Shown: positions 8,564 through 18,600 of the stretch, one piece after another
How positions within the stretch are numbered: position 1 is the stretch's first letter
How the letters are laid out: each line of letters begins with the position of its first letter
Assembly (NCBI RefSeq): GCF_001655005.1
Contig: NZ_LXET01000039.1
Location: 62,001-126,000, forward strand
Direction of reading: 5' to 3'
DNA length: 64,000 nucleotides
From: Hafnia paralvei ATCC 29927
Lineage (GTDB): Bacteria; Pseudomonadota; Gammaproteobacteria; Enterobacterales; Enterobacteriaceae
Notes under the pieces: generated by a model
The model's database searches: none
What the model was told of the DNA's origin: nothing
Seen by the model: only the letters and a program-made list of their open reading frames with translations
Made by a program: the position numbers and the translations under genes

Positions 8564-11174
8564 GCTCACTCCTCGCAGGGGTTGAGAGGCTTTGCTCCAG
8601 CCACTCCTGTAAATTATCGCCAAAACGTAAACTCCGCCAAAGCTCGAAAATATTCTCTTCATGATGATAGTTAAGCACCACCTCACGGTGTGCGTTCTGC
8701 TGAGGATTCACCCCTCGAATGGTTGCCGCCATCGTGAGCACCCCTAAATTACTTAAATTCACGTCGGCTCGCGAACGGCTGATCTCCATATAACGTAACC
8801 ATTCAATCGCCGCTCCTGCCGCTAGATTATTTTCCGCCATCGCGTCGGCCATATCGGGATCGAGCCGTAGCGTCAGCATCGAAGAATTGTTGATCCAACC
8901 ATTACGGATCAGCCACTGCTTATCTTTCAAATACAGCGGTAACTCTCCGTCAACGCGGCCAGACATCGCAAACTGCTTCGGTTTGAGTGCGGTGAACAGT
9001 ACGCTTAAATCAATGTCCTTAAGCCGCAGTACGGTTGAAGCTGGCTCTGGCAGGCGTAGCGCATCAAAACCGATATGTCCCTTGAGCATATCAACACCGA
9101 CGTTAGACAGTACCAACGGCGCACTATCGCTATAAGGATAGTAGCCCTGCAGGTCGGCTGAAATATTGCTCATTTCAAACAGGTTCGACAGATGTTTAAT
9201 GCGCAGGCTGATTGGTTGTTTAGCGCCTAACTGCCAGATTTCGTTTTTTAAGCGATAGGCCATGACAAAGTCCAGTCCGCTCATCTCACCGTCTTTCAGC
9301 CACATTCCGGCATTCTTCACCACCATATGACCACCGGCTTCGAAGCCTTGTGCACGCGCAGCAGAAAAAGCCGCTTGGGCGTAAAAGTCACCATCGCGTA
9401 GCGTGATATTCAAATCAGGCGATAACAGGGGTTGGAATACCGCCGTTGGCTGCTTGGCCCACCAAGCCTCTCCACGTAGTCTTTCGCCATCCCAGCGTCC
9501 ATTGAGCTTAATCGGGCCAATGCGTTCGGCATGCAAATCGCCTTTGAGCAAAAAATGGTCCGGCGCAGAGCCCTGAGCCGCAAGGTTCAAAACCGCATGC
9601 GGCAGATACCCCCCATTCTCAAACTCGACTTTGCGGGTATCGAGGATAAATGCGCCGTTGAATTTTGGCTGTTGTTCATCACGAACCCACTCGACGGGCT
9701 GCCCGATGGAAAGCCGTGGCTTCATTACCGTCATCATACCGTAATGAATCTTATCGAATCCGGTAGAAAGCTGGGTCAAGCGTATCGCATTACCGATCCA
9801 CTCCCCGCGCCCACCGACGTCCCACTTAGCGGCAAGCGGTGGCAGATCGCCATTGCCCCAATATTGCCACTGCCAACGTCCTTGGTCGGGAAGAAATTGT
9901 GCCGCCTGCCCGTCAAGGTGAAGTTTGAAGCTTCCCCAATAGCTATCTTTTACGCGCATGATGGCCTGAAGACGCCCTGTGACACCTTCCGCGTTGAGCT
10001 TAATTCCGGCCAACGGCCAGCGAATTTCTTGCAACGTGGTTTGAGCATCCAGCTTGCCCCATGCGCGCAACAGCGAACCGCTGTCTAACGTTAGCAACGG
10101 ATTCAATACACTTCCGGTTAGCTGTCCTGGAATCGACGCCGTTAGGGAAAGGTTTTCGCTATTGACGAGTCCAGTGACCCGAAACGCCATGCTGCTGTCA
10201 ATCACACTGAGCTTGCCCGGCCCAAGATTAACTACCACATTACCTTTGCCGTGAGCGCCCTGAGTCAGCACATTCATTCGCGCTTCAATCTGCGTTTGCT
10301 GGTAGTTTTTATCCCAGTCCGTCAGCGTGACATCAATACCGCCCTGCAATGGCTGCTGCGCATAAGGCCAACGCCACTGCCCTTTGTTGATATGAATCTC
10401 GTGGCGGCTTACCGTCCACGGTAAATTCGCTAACGGCGTTTTATCACCCTTAGCAATAATCGTTAAATTGCCCTGCTTGTTTTTCCACGAAGAAATCACC
10501 TGTAAAGGCGCATCAATAAATGGCGTTTTCAACTGTGCCTGCATCGCACCGCTGCGCGGTAATGACGCCAGATCCAACGGAATTTGCAGCTCGCCATCGA
10601 GCTCAAGCGGTTGATCGCTTTGTGGCACTTTCAGCGAAAGCTTTTTCAACGTGAGTTTCTGCGTGTCATCCAGACGTGCATCGACACTAAGACGATCGCT
10701 GCGATAGCGAATGGTCTGTCCATCCACATTGTTAGCAACGCTAATTGCCCCAGCATAATCCTGCCACGGACTGACAATAAGATGGTTCACTGCTATATCA
10801 AACAGCGGGAGAGACTGTTGGATTTTATCCAGCTCAAGCGGCGCCGAGGGGGTGTCTGAGGAAGGCAGTTTTTCCAAGCACTGGGTATTTACATCCAGCG
10901 TTTCAGCCAACATCTGCCAGCGTCCTTGGTGATAGCGTAAACGCGCCTGCGATAGATCGCCCAAGCGGCAGTCCCCAGCCTGATAGCTCAGTCCTGGGAG
11001 ATGCAATGCCCCGTTTGACCAAAACGGACGTTCGCTAAAACGTACCGTCGTCCCCGTAGGAAGCCAATGTTGTATAACCGACGGCAGCCAATGTGCCACC
11101 GTTAACCAGAGAAACGTTAATGCCAATAATATGGCGATCAGCGCTGCAAATAACCTTTTGAGCCACTTGATCAT
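8556..11174 (-). CDS. ydbH: AsmA-like inner-membrane bridge protein YdbH
   Basis: An 872-residue protein with one N-terminal membrane anchor (residues about 7-29, rich in Leu/Ile/Ala) and a long periplasmic part made of repeated β-strand segments, as in AsmA/TamB-type lipid-transport proteins; E. coli YdbH is about 880 residues. First gene of the ydbH-ynbE-ydbL operon. Known role in E. coli: one of the paralogous bridge proteins (with YhdP and TamB) moving phospholipid between the membranes. The 246 bp upstream is shared with the divergent ldhA gene. No frameshift or truncation seen. Confidence 0.94.
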   Translation of the reverse strand: MIKWLKRLFAALIAILLALTFLWLTVAHWLPSVIQHWLPTGTTVRFSERPFWSNGALHLPGLSYQAGDCRLGDLSQARLRYHQGRWQMLAETLDVNTQCLEKLPSSDTPSAPLELDKIQQSLPLFDIAVNHLIVSPWQDYAGAISVANNVDGQTIRYRSDRLSVDARLDDTQKLTLKKLSLKVPQSDQPLELDGELQIPLDLASLPRSGAMQAQLKTPFIDAPLQVISSWKNKQGNLTIIAKGDKTPLANLPWTVSRHEIHINKGQWRWPYAQQPLQGGIDVTLTDWDKNYQQTQIEARMNVLTQGAHGKGNVVVNLGPGKLSVIDSSMAFRVTGLVNSENLSLTASIPGQLTGSVLNPLLTLDSGSLLRAWGKLDAQTTLQEIRWPLAGIKLNAEGVTGRLQAIMRVKDSYWGSFKLHLDGQAAQFLPDQGRWQWQYWGNGDLPPLAAKWDVGGRGEWIGNAIRLTQLSTGFDKIHYGMMTVMKPRLSIGQPVEWVRDEQQPKFNGAFILDTRKVEFENGGYLPHAVLNLAAQGSAPDHFLLKGDLHAERIGPIKLNGRWDGERLRGEAWWAKQPTAVFQPLLSPDLNITLRDGDFYAQAAFSAARAQGFEAGGHMVVKNAGMWLKDGEMSGLDFVMAYRLKNEIWQLGAKQPISLRIKHLSNLFEMSNISADLQGYYPYSDSAPLVLSNVGVDMLKGHIGFDALRLPEPASTVLRLKDIDLSVLFTALKPKQFAMSGRVDGELPLYLKDKQWLIRNGWINNSSMLTLRLDPDMADAMAENNLAAGAAIEWLRYMEISRSRADVNLSNLGVLTMAATIRGVNPQQNAHREVVLNYHHEENIFELWRSLRFGDNLQEWLEQSLSTPARSEHE

Positions 11175-11420
11175 AATTCGCCTTGCTTTTCAATAAACAG
11201 CCGCAACATATCATAATAATGGATGCATCTGAATGAATCGGGCAAAATCCTAGATAAATGTGGTCGTTGATACGATGGCTGAGCTCAAATTTCGTTCAGC
11301 GACATCTTTCATTTTAGGTTCAACGACAATACGTTTATGTTTACCCGCCGCCGCTGGCCGCTTTGTTTCTTTTGGCCATTTTTGCTATCATGATCACATC
11401 TTTTTGGTGGAGAATCCTCT

Positions 11421-12413
11421 ATGAAGCTCGCGATTTATAGTACTAAACAGTATGACCGTAAGTATCTAGAACTAGTAAATAAAGAATTCGGTTTCGAGCT
11501 GGAGTTTTTTGACTTTTTACTCAGCGCTAAAACAGCAAAAGTCGCACAGGGCTGTGAGGCTGTTTGCATTTTTGTGAACGACGATGCGAGCCGCGAAGTG
11601 CTCACCGAGCTGGCCGCTCTGGGCGTTAAAATCATTGCATTACGCTGTGCTGGTTTTAATAACGTTGATTTAGTTGCCGCCAAAGAGTTGGGGTTGCAGG
11701 TCGTTCGCGTTCCAGCCTACTCCCCAGAAGCCGTAGCTGAGCATGCCGTAGGCTTAATGATGAGCCTGAACCGCCGTATTCATCGCGCCTATCAGCGTAC
11801 CCGTGACGCCAATTTCTCGCTGGAGGGTTTGATTGGTTTTAACATGCACAACCGTACCGCGGGCGTTATCGGCACCGGTAAGATTGGCGTGGCGACCATG
11901 CGGATCTTGAAAGGCTTTGGTATGAAGCTGCTGGCGTACGACCCATACCCTAACCCACAGGCGTTAGAGTTGGGCGCTGAGTATGTCGATTTGAAGACGC
12001 TGTACGAAAAATCTGACGTGATTACCCTGCATTGCCCACTCACACCGGAAAATCATCATCTGCTGGATGCCAATGCGTTTAGCCAAATGAAGAGTGGCGT
12101 GATGATTATTAATACCAGCCGTGGTGGTCTGATCGATTCTGACGCCGCCATTGAGGCGCTGAAGCAGCAAAAAATTGGTTCGCTGGGGATGGACGTTTAT
12201 GAAAACGAACGCGATCTGTTCTTCGAAGATAAGTCTAACGACGTTATTCAGGACGACGTATTCCGTCGCCTGTCTGCCTGTCATAACGTGTTGTTTACCG
12301 GTCATCAGGCATTCTTAACCGAAGAGGCGCTAACCAGCATTTCTGAAACCACACTGGGTAACATCCGTGCCCTCGCAAACGGTGAACATTGCGACAATCT
12401 ACTGACCGCTTAG
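11421..12413 (+). CDS. ldhA: Fermentative D-lactate dehydrogenase LdhA
   Basis: A 330-residue NAD-dependent D-2-hydroxyacid dehydrogenase that reduces pyruvate to D-lactate. Visible signatures are the Rossmann motif GTGKIG (near residue 152), HCPLTPENHHLLD, INTSRGGLID with the substrate-binding Arg, and the catalytic His in TGHQAFLTEEAL. Length and sequence agree with E. coli LdhA. GGAGA lies 6-7 nt before the ATG. A strong terminator follows. The gene is divergent from ydbH, and together with the downstream ydbK/nifJ homologue it marks a fermentative, facultatively anaerobic organism. Confidence 0.97.
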   Translation: MKLAIYSTKQYDRKYLELVNKEFGFELEFFDFLLSAKTAKVAQGCEAVCIFVNDDASREVLTELAALGVKIIALRCAGFNNVDLVAAKELGLQVVRVPAYSPEAVAEHAVGLMMSLNRRIHRAYQRTRDANFSLEGLIGFNMHNRTAGVIGTGKIGVATMRILKGFGMKLLAYDPYPNPQALELGAEYVDLKTLYEKSDVITLHCPLTPENHHLLDANAFSQMKSGVMIINTSRGGLIDSDAAIEALKQQKIGSLGMDVYENERDLFFEDKSNDVIQDDVFRRLSACHNVLFTGHQAFLTEEALTSISETTLGNIRALANGEHCDNLLTA

Positions 12414-12442
12414 CGCTCGGGGTCGGATAGCGATAGAGACGA

Positions 12443-12468
12443 AACCCCAGTTTTGGCTGGGGTTTTTT
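12443..12468 (+). terminator. ldhA terminator
   Basis: AACCCCAG, a 6-nt loop, CTGGGGTT, then TTTT: a stable GC-rich hairpin with a U-tract right after ldhA. Confidence 0.9.
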
Positions 12469-12514
12469 ATGGATGATTCAGGAGGAAATATTGGCGTTAA
12501 GCGCCATCGTCAAA

Positions 12515-12736
12515 TCAGACCGTCTGGTCTGCCAATAATGCCTGACGATAATGAGTTAAACGTTGATTGAACAGCTCTCGCTGTTTGACCGACATGTTGC
12601 CGCACACCTTGCTGGCATCTACCTCACGGCCTTGAGATTCCATTAACGCAATACTACTGGCAAGAAAGTCCATGCTGCCTTCGCCAAAATGACTTCCATC
12701 ACTGGTTGAAACACGCGATGCGGTAGTCTTTACCAT
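12515..12736 (-). CDS. Small protein, possibly YcgZ/YmgB-like connector
   Basis: A 73-residue acidic protein. The frame is open to a GTG at 12745, but AGGAG is ideally placed (8 nt) for the ATG at 12736, giving MVKTTASRVSTSDG. The middle (FLASSIALMESQGREVDASKVC) loosely recalls the helical pattern of the enterobacterial YmgB/AriR-YcgZ family of small two-component connectors; this is weak and could be chance. It sits alone between ldhA and a GNAT gene. I do not recognise it with certainty. Confidence 0.6.
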   Translation of the reverse strand: MVKTTASRVSTSDGSHFGEGSMDFLASSIALMESQGREVDASKVCGNMSVKQRELFNQRLTHYRQALLADQTV

Positions 12737-12838
12737 TGTGCACACTCCTCTTTCTGATTATGAAAAAAGGCTTATATGCTGCGCTATATCTAGTATTACC
12801 TAGATGGACTCCGGCGACTAAACACTGCGTGCTTGTAT

Positions 12839-13384
12839 TTAAAGCAATTTCGTGTCGACGATCGCATTTTGGCGTTCCATGATGTAAATCATGTTGCCGT
12901 GGTAGCCAGTTTCTTTACGCAGCAGGAAGCCACATTTTTCAGCTAAGTGGATTGAACGAACGTTATCTTGGTCGATGATGCAACACACCGGCGTTTTCAG
13001 TACTTCATCAGCCCAAGCAAGCACACATTTCGCCGCTTCTACGGCATAACCTTTGCCATGAAAAGCTGGGTTGAACGTCCACCCCATCTCCGGGTAACGC
13101 AAACGTGGCTCGATATCGCGATGGTTTTCAGCCAGACCAATATTGCCAATGTATTGCTGTGTGCTCTTATCGAAAACGGCCCAATAGCCATAATCAAAAA
13201 GCGCCCAGTTACCTGTATAGCGTAACAGACGCTGCCAAACTTGCTCGGGAGTTTGTGGTTCTCCCCCAATAAATTTTACGATCTCAGGATCGGCCCACAT
13301 CGCGCACAGGTCAGCAAAATCATCAAGCCTGTGCGTACGAAGAACCAAACGTTCTGTCATTAATACCGGCGTATCGAGCACCAT
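12839..13384 (-). CDS. GNAT N-acetyltransferase, RimJ/RimL type
   Basis: A 181-residue single-domain acetyltransferase. It starts LMTERLVLRTHRLDDFADL (the N-terminal β-strand typical of the RimJ/RimL subfamily), has the acetyl-CoA loop region NPAFHGKGYAVEAAKCVL near residue 110, and ends with DNVRSIHLAEKCGFLLRKE. Members acetylate protein N-termini, small metabolites or antibiotics; the substrate cannot be read here. AGAGGA precedes the ATG. Single-gene unit. Confidence 0.85.
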   Translation of the reverse strand: MVLDTPVLMTERLVLRTHRLDDFADLCAMWADPEIVKFIGGEPQTPEQVWQRLLRYTGNWALFDYGYWAVFDKSTQQYIGNIGLAENHRDIEPRLRYPEMGWTFNPAFHGKGYAVEAAKCVLAWADEVLKTPVCCIIDQDNVRSIHLAEKCGFLLRKETGYHGNMIYIMERQNAIVDTKLL

Positions 13385-13592
13385 AACATCCTCTAAATAT
13401 TCGTCTTTGTTGATTTATAAACCGAAATAAATAGCTGAAGCAAACAAAACCATACTGGGTAAAGGGTTTTTATATAAAAAATAAATTCACATCCGATGAA
13501 ATGTGTCATCTATCACAGCAAACGAGTAAAATAGCGTGAGCTTTTGGAAAGTTACCGCCAATTATTCTGTAAAAATAGTTTGAGGCAATATA

Positions 13593-14021
13593 ATGAAATT
13601 CAAAGCTGTATCTCTGGCATTAAGCACGGTTTTACTTGCTGCCTGTACGACTCAGGCACCGAAAACCTTACAACAAAGCGATCTACTGCATCGCCATTTT
13701 GTTTTGCAAAGCGTAGACGGAAAAACGATTGGCGGCGATAAAAACCGTATGGAACCAGGCATTGAGTTTGGCGAGAAAATGCATGTTTCTGGCGCAATGT
13801 GTAACCGCTTTATGGGCCAGGGAGAACTGCAAAACAATATATTGAAAGTTGAGCATCTAGCATCAACCCGTATGGCGTGTATCGACCCAGCACGCGCAGC
13901 GCTAGATCCCATCATTACCGACGTGTTGAGTCAGGGTGCAGAGGTTTCACTGATTAAAGGACAATTGACGCTGAAGAATGCCAACCATACGCTGGTATAT
14001 CAGCAGAAAGATTGGATGTAA
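13593..14021 (+). CDS. hslJ: Heat-shock lipoprotein HslJ (META domain)
   Basis: A 142-residue lipoprotein with lipobox LLAAC at about residue 18 and a META-domain core: HRHFVLQSVDGKTIG, IEFGEKMHVSGAMCNRFMGQG and a closing LTLKNANHTLVY. Length and motifs match E. coli HslJ, an outer-membrane lipoprotein linked to heat-shock response and novobiocin resistance. The gene lies between ldhA and ydbJ as in E. coli. I could not find a convincing sigma-32 promoter by eye. Confidence 0.92.
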   Translation: MKFKAVSLALSTVLLAACTTQAPKTLQQSDLLHRHFVLQSVDGKTIGGDKNRMEPGIEFGEKMHVSGAMCNRFMGQGELQNNILKVEHLASTRMACIDPARAALDPIITDVLSQGAEVSLIKGQLTLKNANHTLVYQQKDWM

Positions 14022-14043
14022 CCCAACTTCATCGAATACACAA

Positions 14044-14072
14044 AGCCGGCTGCTGTTATGGCCGGCCTATTC
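14044..14072. terminator. Terminator between hslJ and ydbJ
   Basis: AGCCGGC and GCCGGCCT pair around a short loop, with T-rich flanks (ATTCATTTTT on plus, TTTGTG on minus). It probably ends hslJ and may serve the convergent ydbJ. Confidence 0.65.
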
Positions 14073-14098
14073 ATTTTTCTAAAGTATGCCCTACCGCG

Positions 14099-14362
14099 TT
14101 AATTCGCTGGACAAGCGCCGCGCACCAAAGCCGATTCACCACAGCGTTTACCATCAGGTAATTGGCACATCCCTACGGAACTACCGTCAAGTTGACTTGA
14201 GAGCGCCAGAGTCCCCCCCGCCAGCGCACAGTTTTCAACGGCGGCGTCCGACATATCAATACGCTGATGAACGTTAGCACTGGTTGCCTGTTGTTCAGGT
14301 TCACTGCTACATGCCGACAACAGAATGCCCGCCGCGAGCACCAACCCAAGTTTAGCTATCAT
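14099..14362 (-). CDS. ydbJ: DUF333 lipoprotein YdbJ
   Basis: An 87-residue lipoprotein: signal peptide MIAKLGLVLAAGILLSAC with lipobox LLSAC, a spacer, then the DUF333 fold NCALAGGTLALSSQLDGSSVGMCQLPDGKRCGE, in which conserved cysteines bracket a short β-hairpin. The frame is open to a GTG at 14368, but GGAGAGAG fits the ATG at 14362. In E. coli ydbJ sits between hslJ and ydbK, as here. Function unknown. A second DUF333 lipoprotein lies near the prophage junction. Confidence 0.85.
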   Translation of the reverse strand: MIAKLGLVLAAGILLSACSSEPEQQATSANVHQRIDMSDAAVENCALAGGTLALSSQLDGSSVGMCQLPDGKRCGESALVRGACPAN

Positions 14363-14646
14363 GTCCACTCTCTCCTCTAAACCCTAAAGACTGTTTATCG
14401 ATGATCCTATGTCAGCGTATTTTTAGCGTTCGGATTTTACACAAACATATTTAACGCCAGTATATTTTTACACTGAACAACCTGAATACGAAGCGATGAC
14501 TCATTTAAGGTACGCATACTTGTTTTTCCGACGGACGGGTTAGGCTAAAATCATCGGTTTCAGCAGTCTGGGCGTACCATAAAATAATTATTCGTTTTTA
14601 CGCTTAATCGTTCTGCAAAACAATAAAATTACAGCGAGAGGAACAA

Positions 14647-15303
14647 ATGATTACTGATTTATTGCTGCGCGTCGTATTAGCGGGTTTTCTTGGCGGCCTC
14701 ATCGGCATTGAACGCCAGTTGCGCGCTAAGGAAGCCGGCCTGCGCACGCACGTCCTGGTTGGCATCGGCAGCGCCATGTTTATGATCGTGTCCAAGTATG
14801 GATTCAACGACATCTTGATGGAATCACACGTCGGCCTAGACCCTAGCCGTATCGCGGCACAGGTTGTCAGCGGAATGGGCTTTCTCGGCGCGGGCACCAT
14901 TATGATTCAAAAACAAGTGGTGAGAGGACTCACTACCGCTGCCGGTCTTTGGGTCACTGCGGCCATTGGCTTGGTTATCGGGAGTGGTATGTATGAAATC
15001 GGTATCTACGGCACGTTAATGACGTTGATTGTGCTTGAGGTTTTCCGCCAGCTTAGCAATCGTCTGATCGGTCATCACCATTCGGTGATTATTCAGCTAT
15101 TGCCTGCCAGCGTGTCTGGAATTTTATTAGCGTTACAACAGATGCGCCTAAAACCAGGTTATTTAACCGTAAACCAGCATGATAACGATACCGAGCTGTG
15201 CGAGATGTCACTGGAATTAACGCTTCGTCCAAAACAAGATATCAGTGATGTATATCAGAAATTGCAGCAGGTGAACGGCGTACATTTTATCGATATTCGA
15301 TAA
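14647..15303 (+). CDS. MgtC/SapB-family membrane protein
   Basis: A 218-residue protein with an N-terminal MgtC/SapB domain: GFLGGLIGIERQLRAKEAGLRTH, GMGFLGAGTIM and RGLTTAAGLWVTAAIGLVIG, containing about four to five membrane segments (residues 1-145). A cytoplasmic ACT-like tail with βαβ pattern follows (residues 148-218). The family includes virulence factor MgtC, which inhibits the ATP synthase and helps survival in low magnesium, and many housekeeping paralogues such as YhiD. GAGAGGA lies 5 nt before the ATG. No Mg-sensing leader is visible, so I infer a housekeeping paralogue. Confidence 0.88.
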   Translation: MITDLLLRVVLAGFLGGLIGIERQLRAKEAGLRTHVLVGIGSAMFMIVSKYGFNDILMESHVGLDPSRIAAQVVSGMGFLGAGTIMIQKQVVRGLTTAAGLWVTAAIGLVIGSGMYEIGIYGTLMTLIVLEVFRQLSNRLIGHHHSVIIQLLPASVSGILLALQQMRLKPGYLTVNQHDNDTELCEMSLELTLRPKQDISDVYQKLQQVNGVHFIDIR

Positions 15304-15322
15304 TCCGCTATCTGCCCCGTCA

Positions 15323-15364
15323 GTTCTCCAATAAGGTATTTTTTAATCGTTCTTATTGGAGAAC
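15323..15364. repeat. Perfect 13-bp inverted repeat downstream of the MgtC-like gene
   Basis: GTTCTCCAATAAG and CTTATTGGAGAAC pair perfectly around a 16-nt AT-rich loop. It has no U-tract, so it is either a weak terminator/RNA 3'-end stabiliser or an operator for the following oxidoreductase gene, whose start is about 250 bp away. Confidence 0.7.
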
Positions 15365-15612
15365 ATGACAATATGTAAATTAATATTAATTCCCCTCCTT
15401 GGCTGTTAATTTCTCGCCTCCCCAATTTCATCAATGCCATGAAACTGACAAGCTCGCTAATTATGCTTTGCTATGATGAAAACATGACGAGACGTGGCTC
15501 GATTGTTACTGCTGCGTCCAATGTAATATATCCGAATGATTTCAAACCCCCGCCAATACAGGTTGTTTGGAGGATGACGGGTATTAGATAGTGAGCACAA
15601 AAGGTACATTTA

Positions 15613-18600
15613 ATGATCACCACTGATGGTAATAACGCAGTGGCTTCCGTGGCTTTCCGAGCCAGTGAAGTTATCGCTATATATCCTATTACGCCAAGTT
15701 CTACCATGGCGGAACAAGCGGACTCTTGGTCAGGCGATGGACGCCGAAATATCTGGGGAGACATCCCACGCGTTGTTGAAATGCAGTCCGAAGGTGGCGC
15801 GATAGCTACCGTTCACGGCGCATTGCAAACAGGTGCGCTGGCGACCTCTTTTACCTCATCGCAGGGGCTCCTGCTGATGATCCCCAATCTGTATAAATTG
15901 GCCGGGCAGCTTACGCCTTTTGTCCTGCACGTCGCTGCCCGTACTGTGGCAACCCATGCGTTATCCATTTTTGGCGATCACTCCGACGTCATGGCCGTGC
16001 GTCAAACGGGCTGTGCCATGCTGTGTGCCAACAGCGTGCAGGAAGCGCAGGACTTTGCGCTTATTGCCCACATGGCAACGCTCAATAGTCGCGTACCCTT
16101 TATTCATTTCTTTGATGGTTTCCGAACCTCGCATGAAATCAATAAAATTGTCCCGCTGTCTGACGATACGCTGAGAACACTGCTACCCCAATCAGCGATT
16201 GATGCCCACCGAGCCCGGGCGCTAACGCCTGACCATCCGGTGATCCGCGGTACATCAGCGAATCCCGATACCTATTTCCAATCCCGTGAGGCGACTAACC
16301 CTTACTACGACGCGACCTATCAACATGTCGCCGACGCCATGCAGGCGTTTGGGGACGTTACCGGCCGCCACTACCAGCCTTTCGAATATTATGGTCATCC
16401 CGAAGCCGAGCGCGTCGTTATCCTGATGGGCTCCGCCATCGGCACCTGTGAAGAAGTTGTCGACACTCTTCTTAGCCGTAATGAAAAAGTCGGTGTGCTC
16501 AAGGTGCGTTTGTTCCGCCCCTTCTCTGCACAACAGTTACTGAAGGTGCTGCCGGACTCCGCCATGCGGATTGCCGTTCTGGATCGTACCAAAGAGCCAG
16601 GCGCATTAGCCGAACCACTTTATCTGGATGTCATGACTGCACTAGCGGAGTCATTTAGTCGTGGCGAACGCAACACCCTGCCACGCGTTATTGGCGGTCG
16701 TTATGGCCTCTCATCGAAAGAGTTTGGCCCCGACTGTGCGTTGGCCGTCTTCAATGAATTGAAGCTGGAAAATCCACGTCCACGCTTTACCGTGGGGATA
16801 TTCGATGACGTTACTGGGCTCTCTTTGCCGCTCAGCGACGAACTGTTGCCACAACGTACTCGCTTAGAAGCGCTGTTCTATGGTTTAGGCAGCGACGGCA
16901 CCGTTTCTGCGACCAAGAACAATATCAAGATTATCGGTAATAGCACCCCGCTGTTTGCCCAGGGCTATTTTGTTTACGACTCCAAGAAAGCCGGTGGGTT
17001 AACGGTTTCCCATCTGCGGGTGAGCGACAACCCGATTAATTCAGCCTACTTGATCAACCAAGCCGATTTTATTGGCTGTCATCAATGGCAGTTTATTGAA
17101 AAATATCAAATGGTTGAACACCTAAAAACGGGTGGCATCTTCCTTATCAATACCCCTTACAGCGCGGATGAAATCTGGCACAACCTACCCCGCGATGTCC
17201 AAGCACTGCTTCATCAGCGTCAGGCGCAGGTGTATATCATTAACGCGGCAAAAATTGCCCGTGAATGCAAACTCGGCGCGCGCATCAATACCGTTATGCA
17301 GATGGCGTTCTTCCATCTTACGGGCGTATTGCCAAGTGATGATGCGTTGAAATTGCTGCAGGATGCGATCACCCGCAGTTACAGCAGCAAAGGGAATGAA
17401 ATCGTTGAACGCAACTGGCAGGCACTTGCCGCATCGCGGGCAGCGCTAACAGAAATTCCGCTACAGCCCATTGATGACACTAGCAGCCTGCGCCCACCGG
17501 TCGTTTCCGATGACGCACCAGACTTCGTTAAAACGGTTACTGCCGCCATGCTGGCGGGTCTTGGTGATGCCTTACCGGTTTCCGCATTCCCACCCGATGG
17601 CACATGGCCAACCGGCACGACGCGTTGGGAAAAACGCAATATCGCCGAAGAAATCCCTATCTGGGAAGCGCCACTGTGTACCCAGTGTAATCACTGCGTT
17701 GCCGCGTGCCCGCACTCGGCTATTCGCGCCAAAGTCGTGATGCCGGAAGCCATGGAACATGCGCCGGACTCATTACACTCATTGGATGTCAAAGCACGCG
17801 ATATGCGTGGGCAAAAATATGTGCTGCAGGTCGCCCCAGAGGATTGCACCGGCTGTAACCTTTGTGTTGAAGTCTGCCCAGCTAAAGATCGCCAAAATCC
17901 TGAGATAAAAGCGATCAATATGAAGTCCCGACTTGACCATCTCGCCGAGGAAAAAGAAAACTTTGATTTCTTCCTCGACCTACCGGAAATCGATCGCAGC
18001 AAAATCGAGCGAATCGATATTCGCACCTCACAGCTGATTTCACCGCTGTTTGAATACTCTGGCGCATGCTCTGGCTGTGGCGAAACGCCGTACATCAAAT
18101 TACTCACCCAACTGTATGGCGACCGTTTATTAATCGCCAACGCCACCGGCTGTTCATCTATCTATGGCGGTAACTTGCCCACCACGCCGTATACCACTAA
18201 CGCCGACGGACGTGGTCCTGCTTGGGCAAACTCACTGTTTGAGGATAATGCTGAGTTTGGCCTCGGTTTCCGCTTGACGATCGATCAGCATCGCCAGCGC
18301 GTGAATCGCCTACTCGATAGTCTGGCAGAACAGTTGCCGCAGGAACTGCTGAATGAATTACGCCAACCGGATCTCCCCATTGAAGAGCGCCGCATTCAGG
18401 TTGAAAAACTGCGTGTAGAACTGCAAAACATCGACTCTGATGATGCTCGTCAGTTGATCACGGATGCAGACTATCTGGTAGATAAATCGGTTTGGTTGAT
18501 TGGTGGCGATGGCTGGGCTTATGACATCGGCTTTGGTGGACTCGACCATGTGTTGAGTCTGACGGAAAACATCAATGTTCTGGTGCTCGATACACAATGC

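Noticed and set aside
9531..10088. 185-codon plus-strand ORF inside ydbH
   Set aside because: Antisense to a continuous conserved coding region and without a ribosome site.
14647..15303. MgtC-like gene as a virulence factor under a magnesium riboswitch
   Set aside because: No leader peptide or riboswitch-like structure is visible upstream, and the family is mostly housekeeping.
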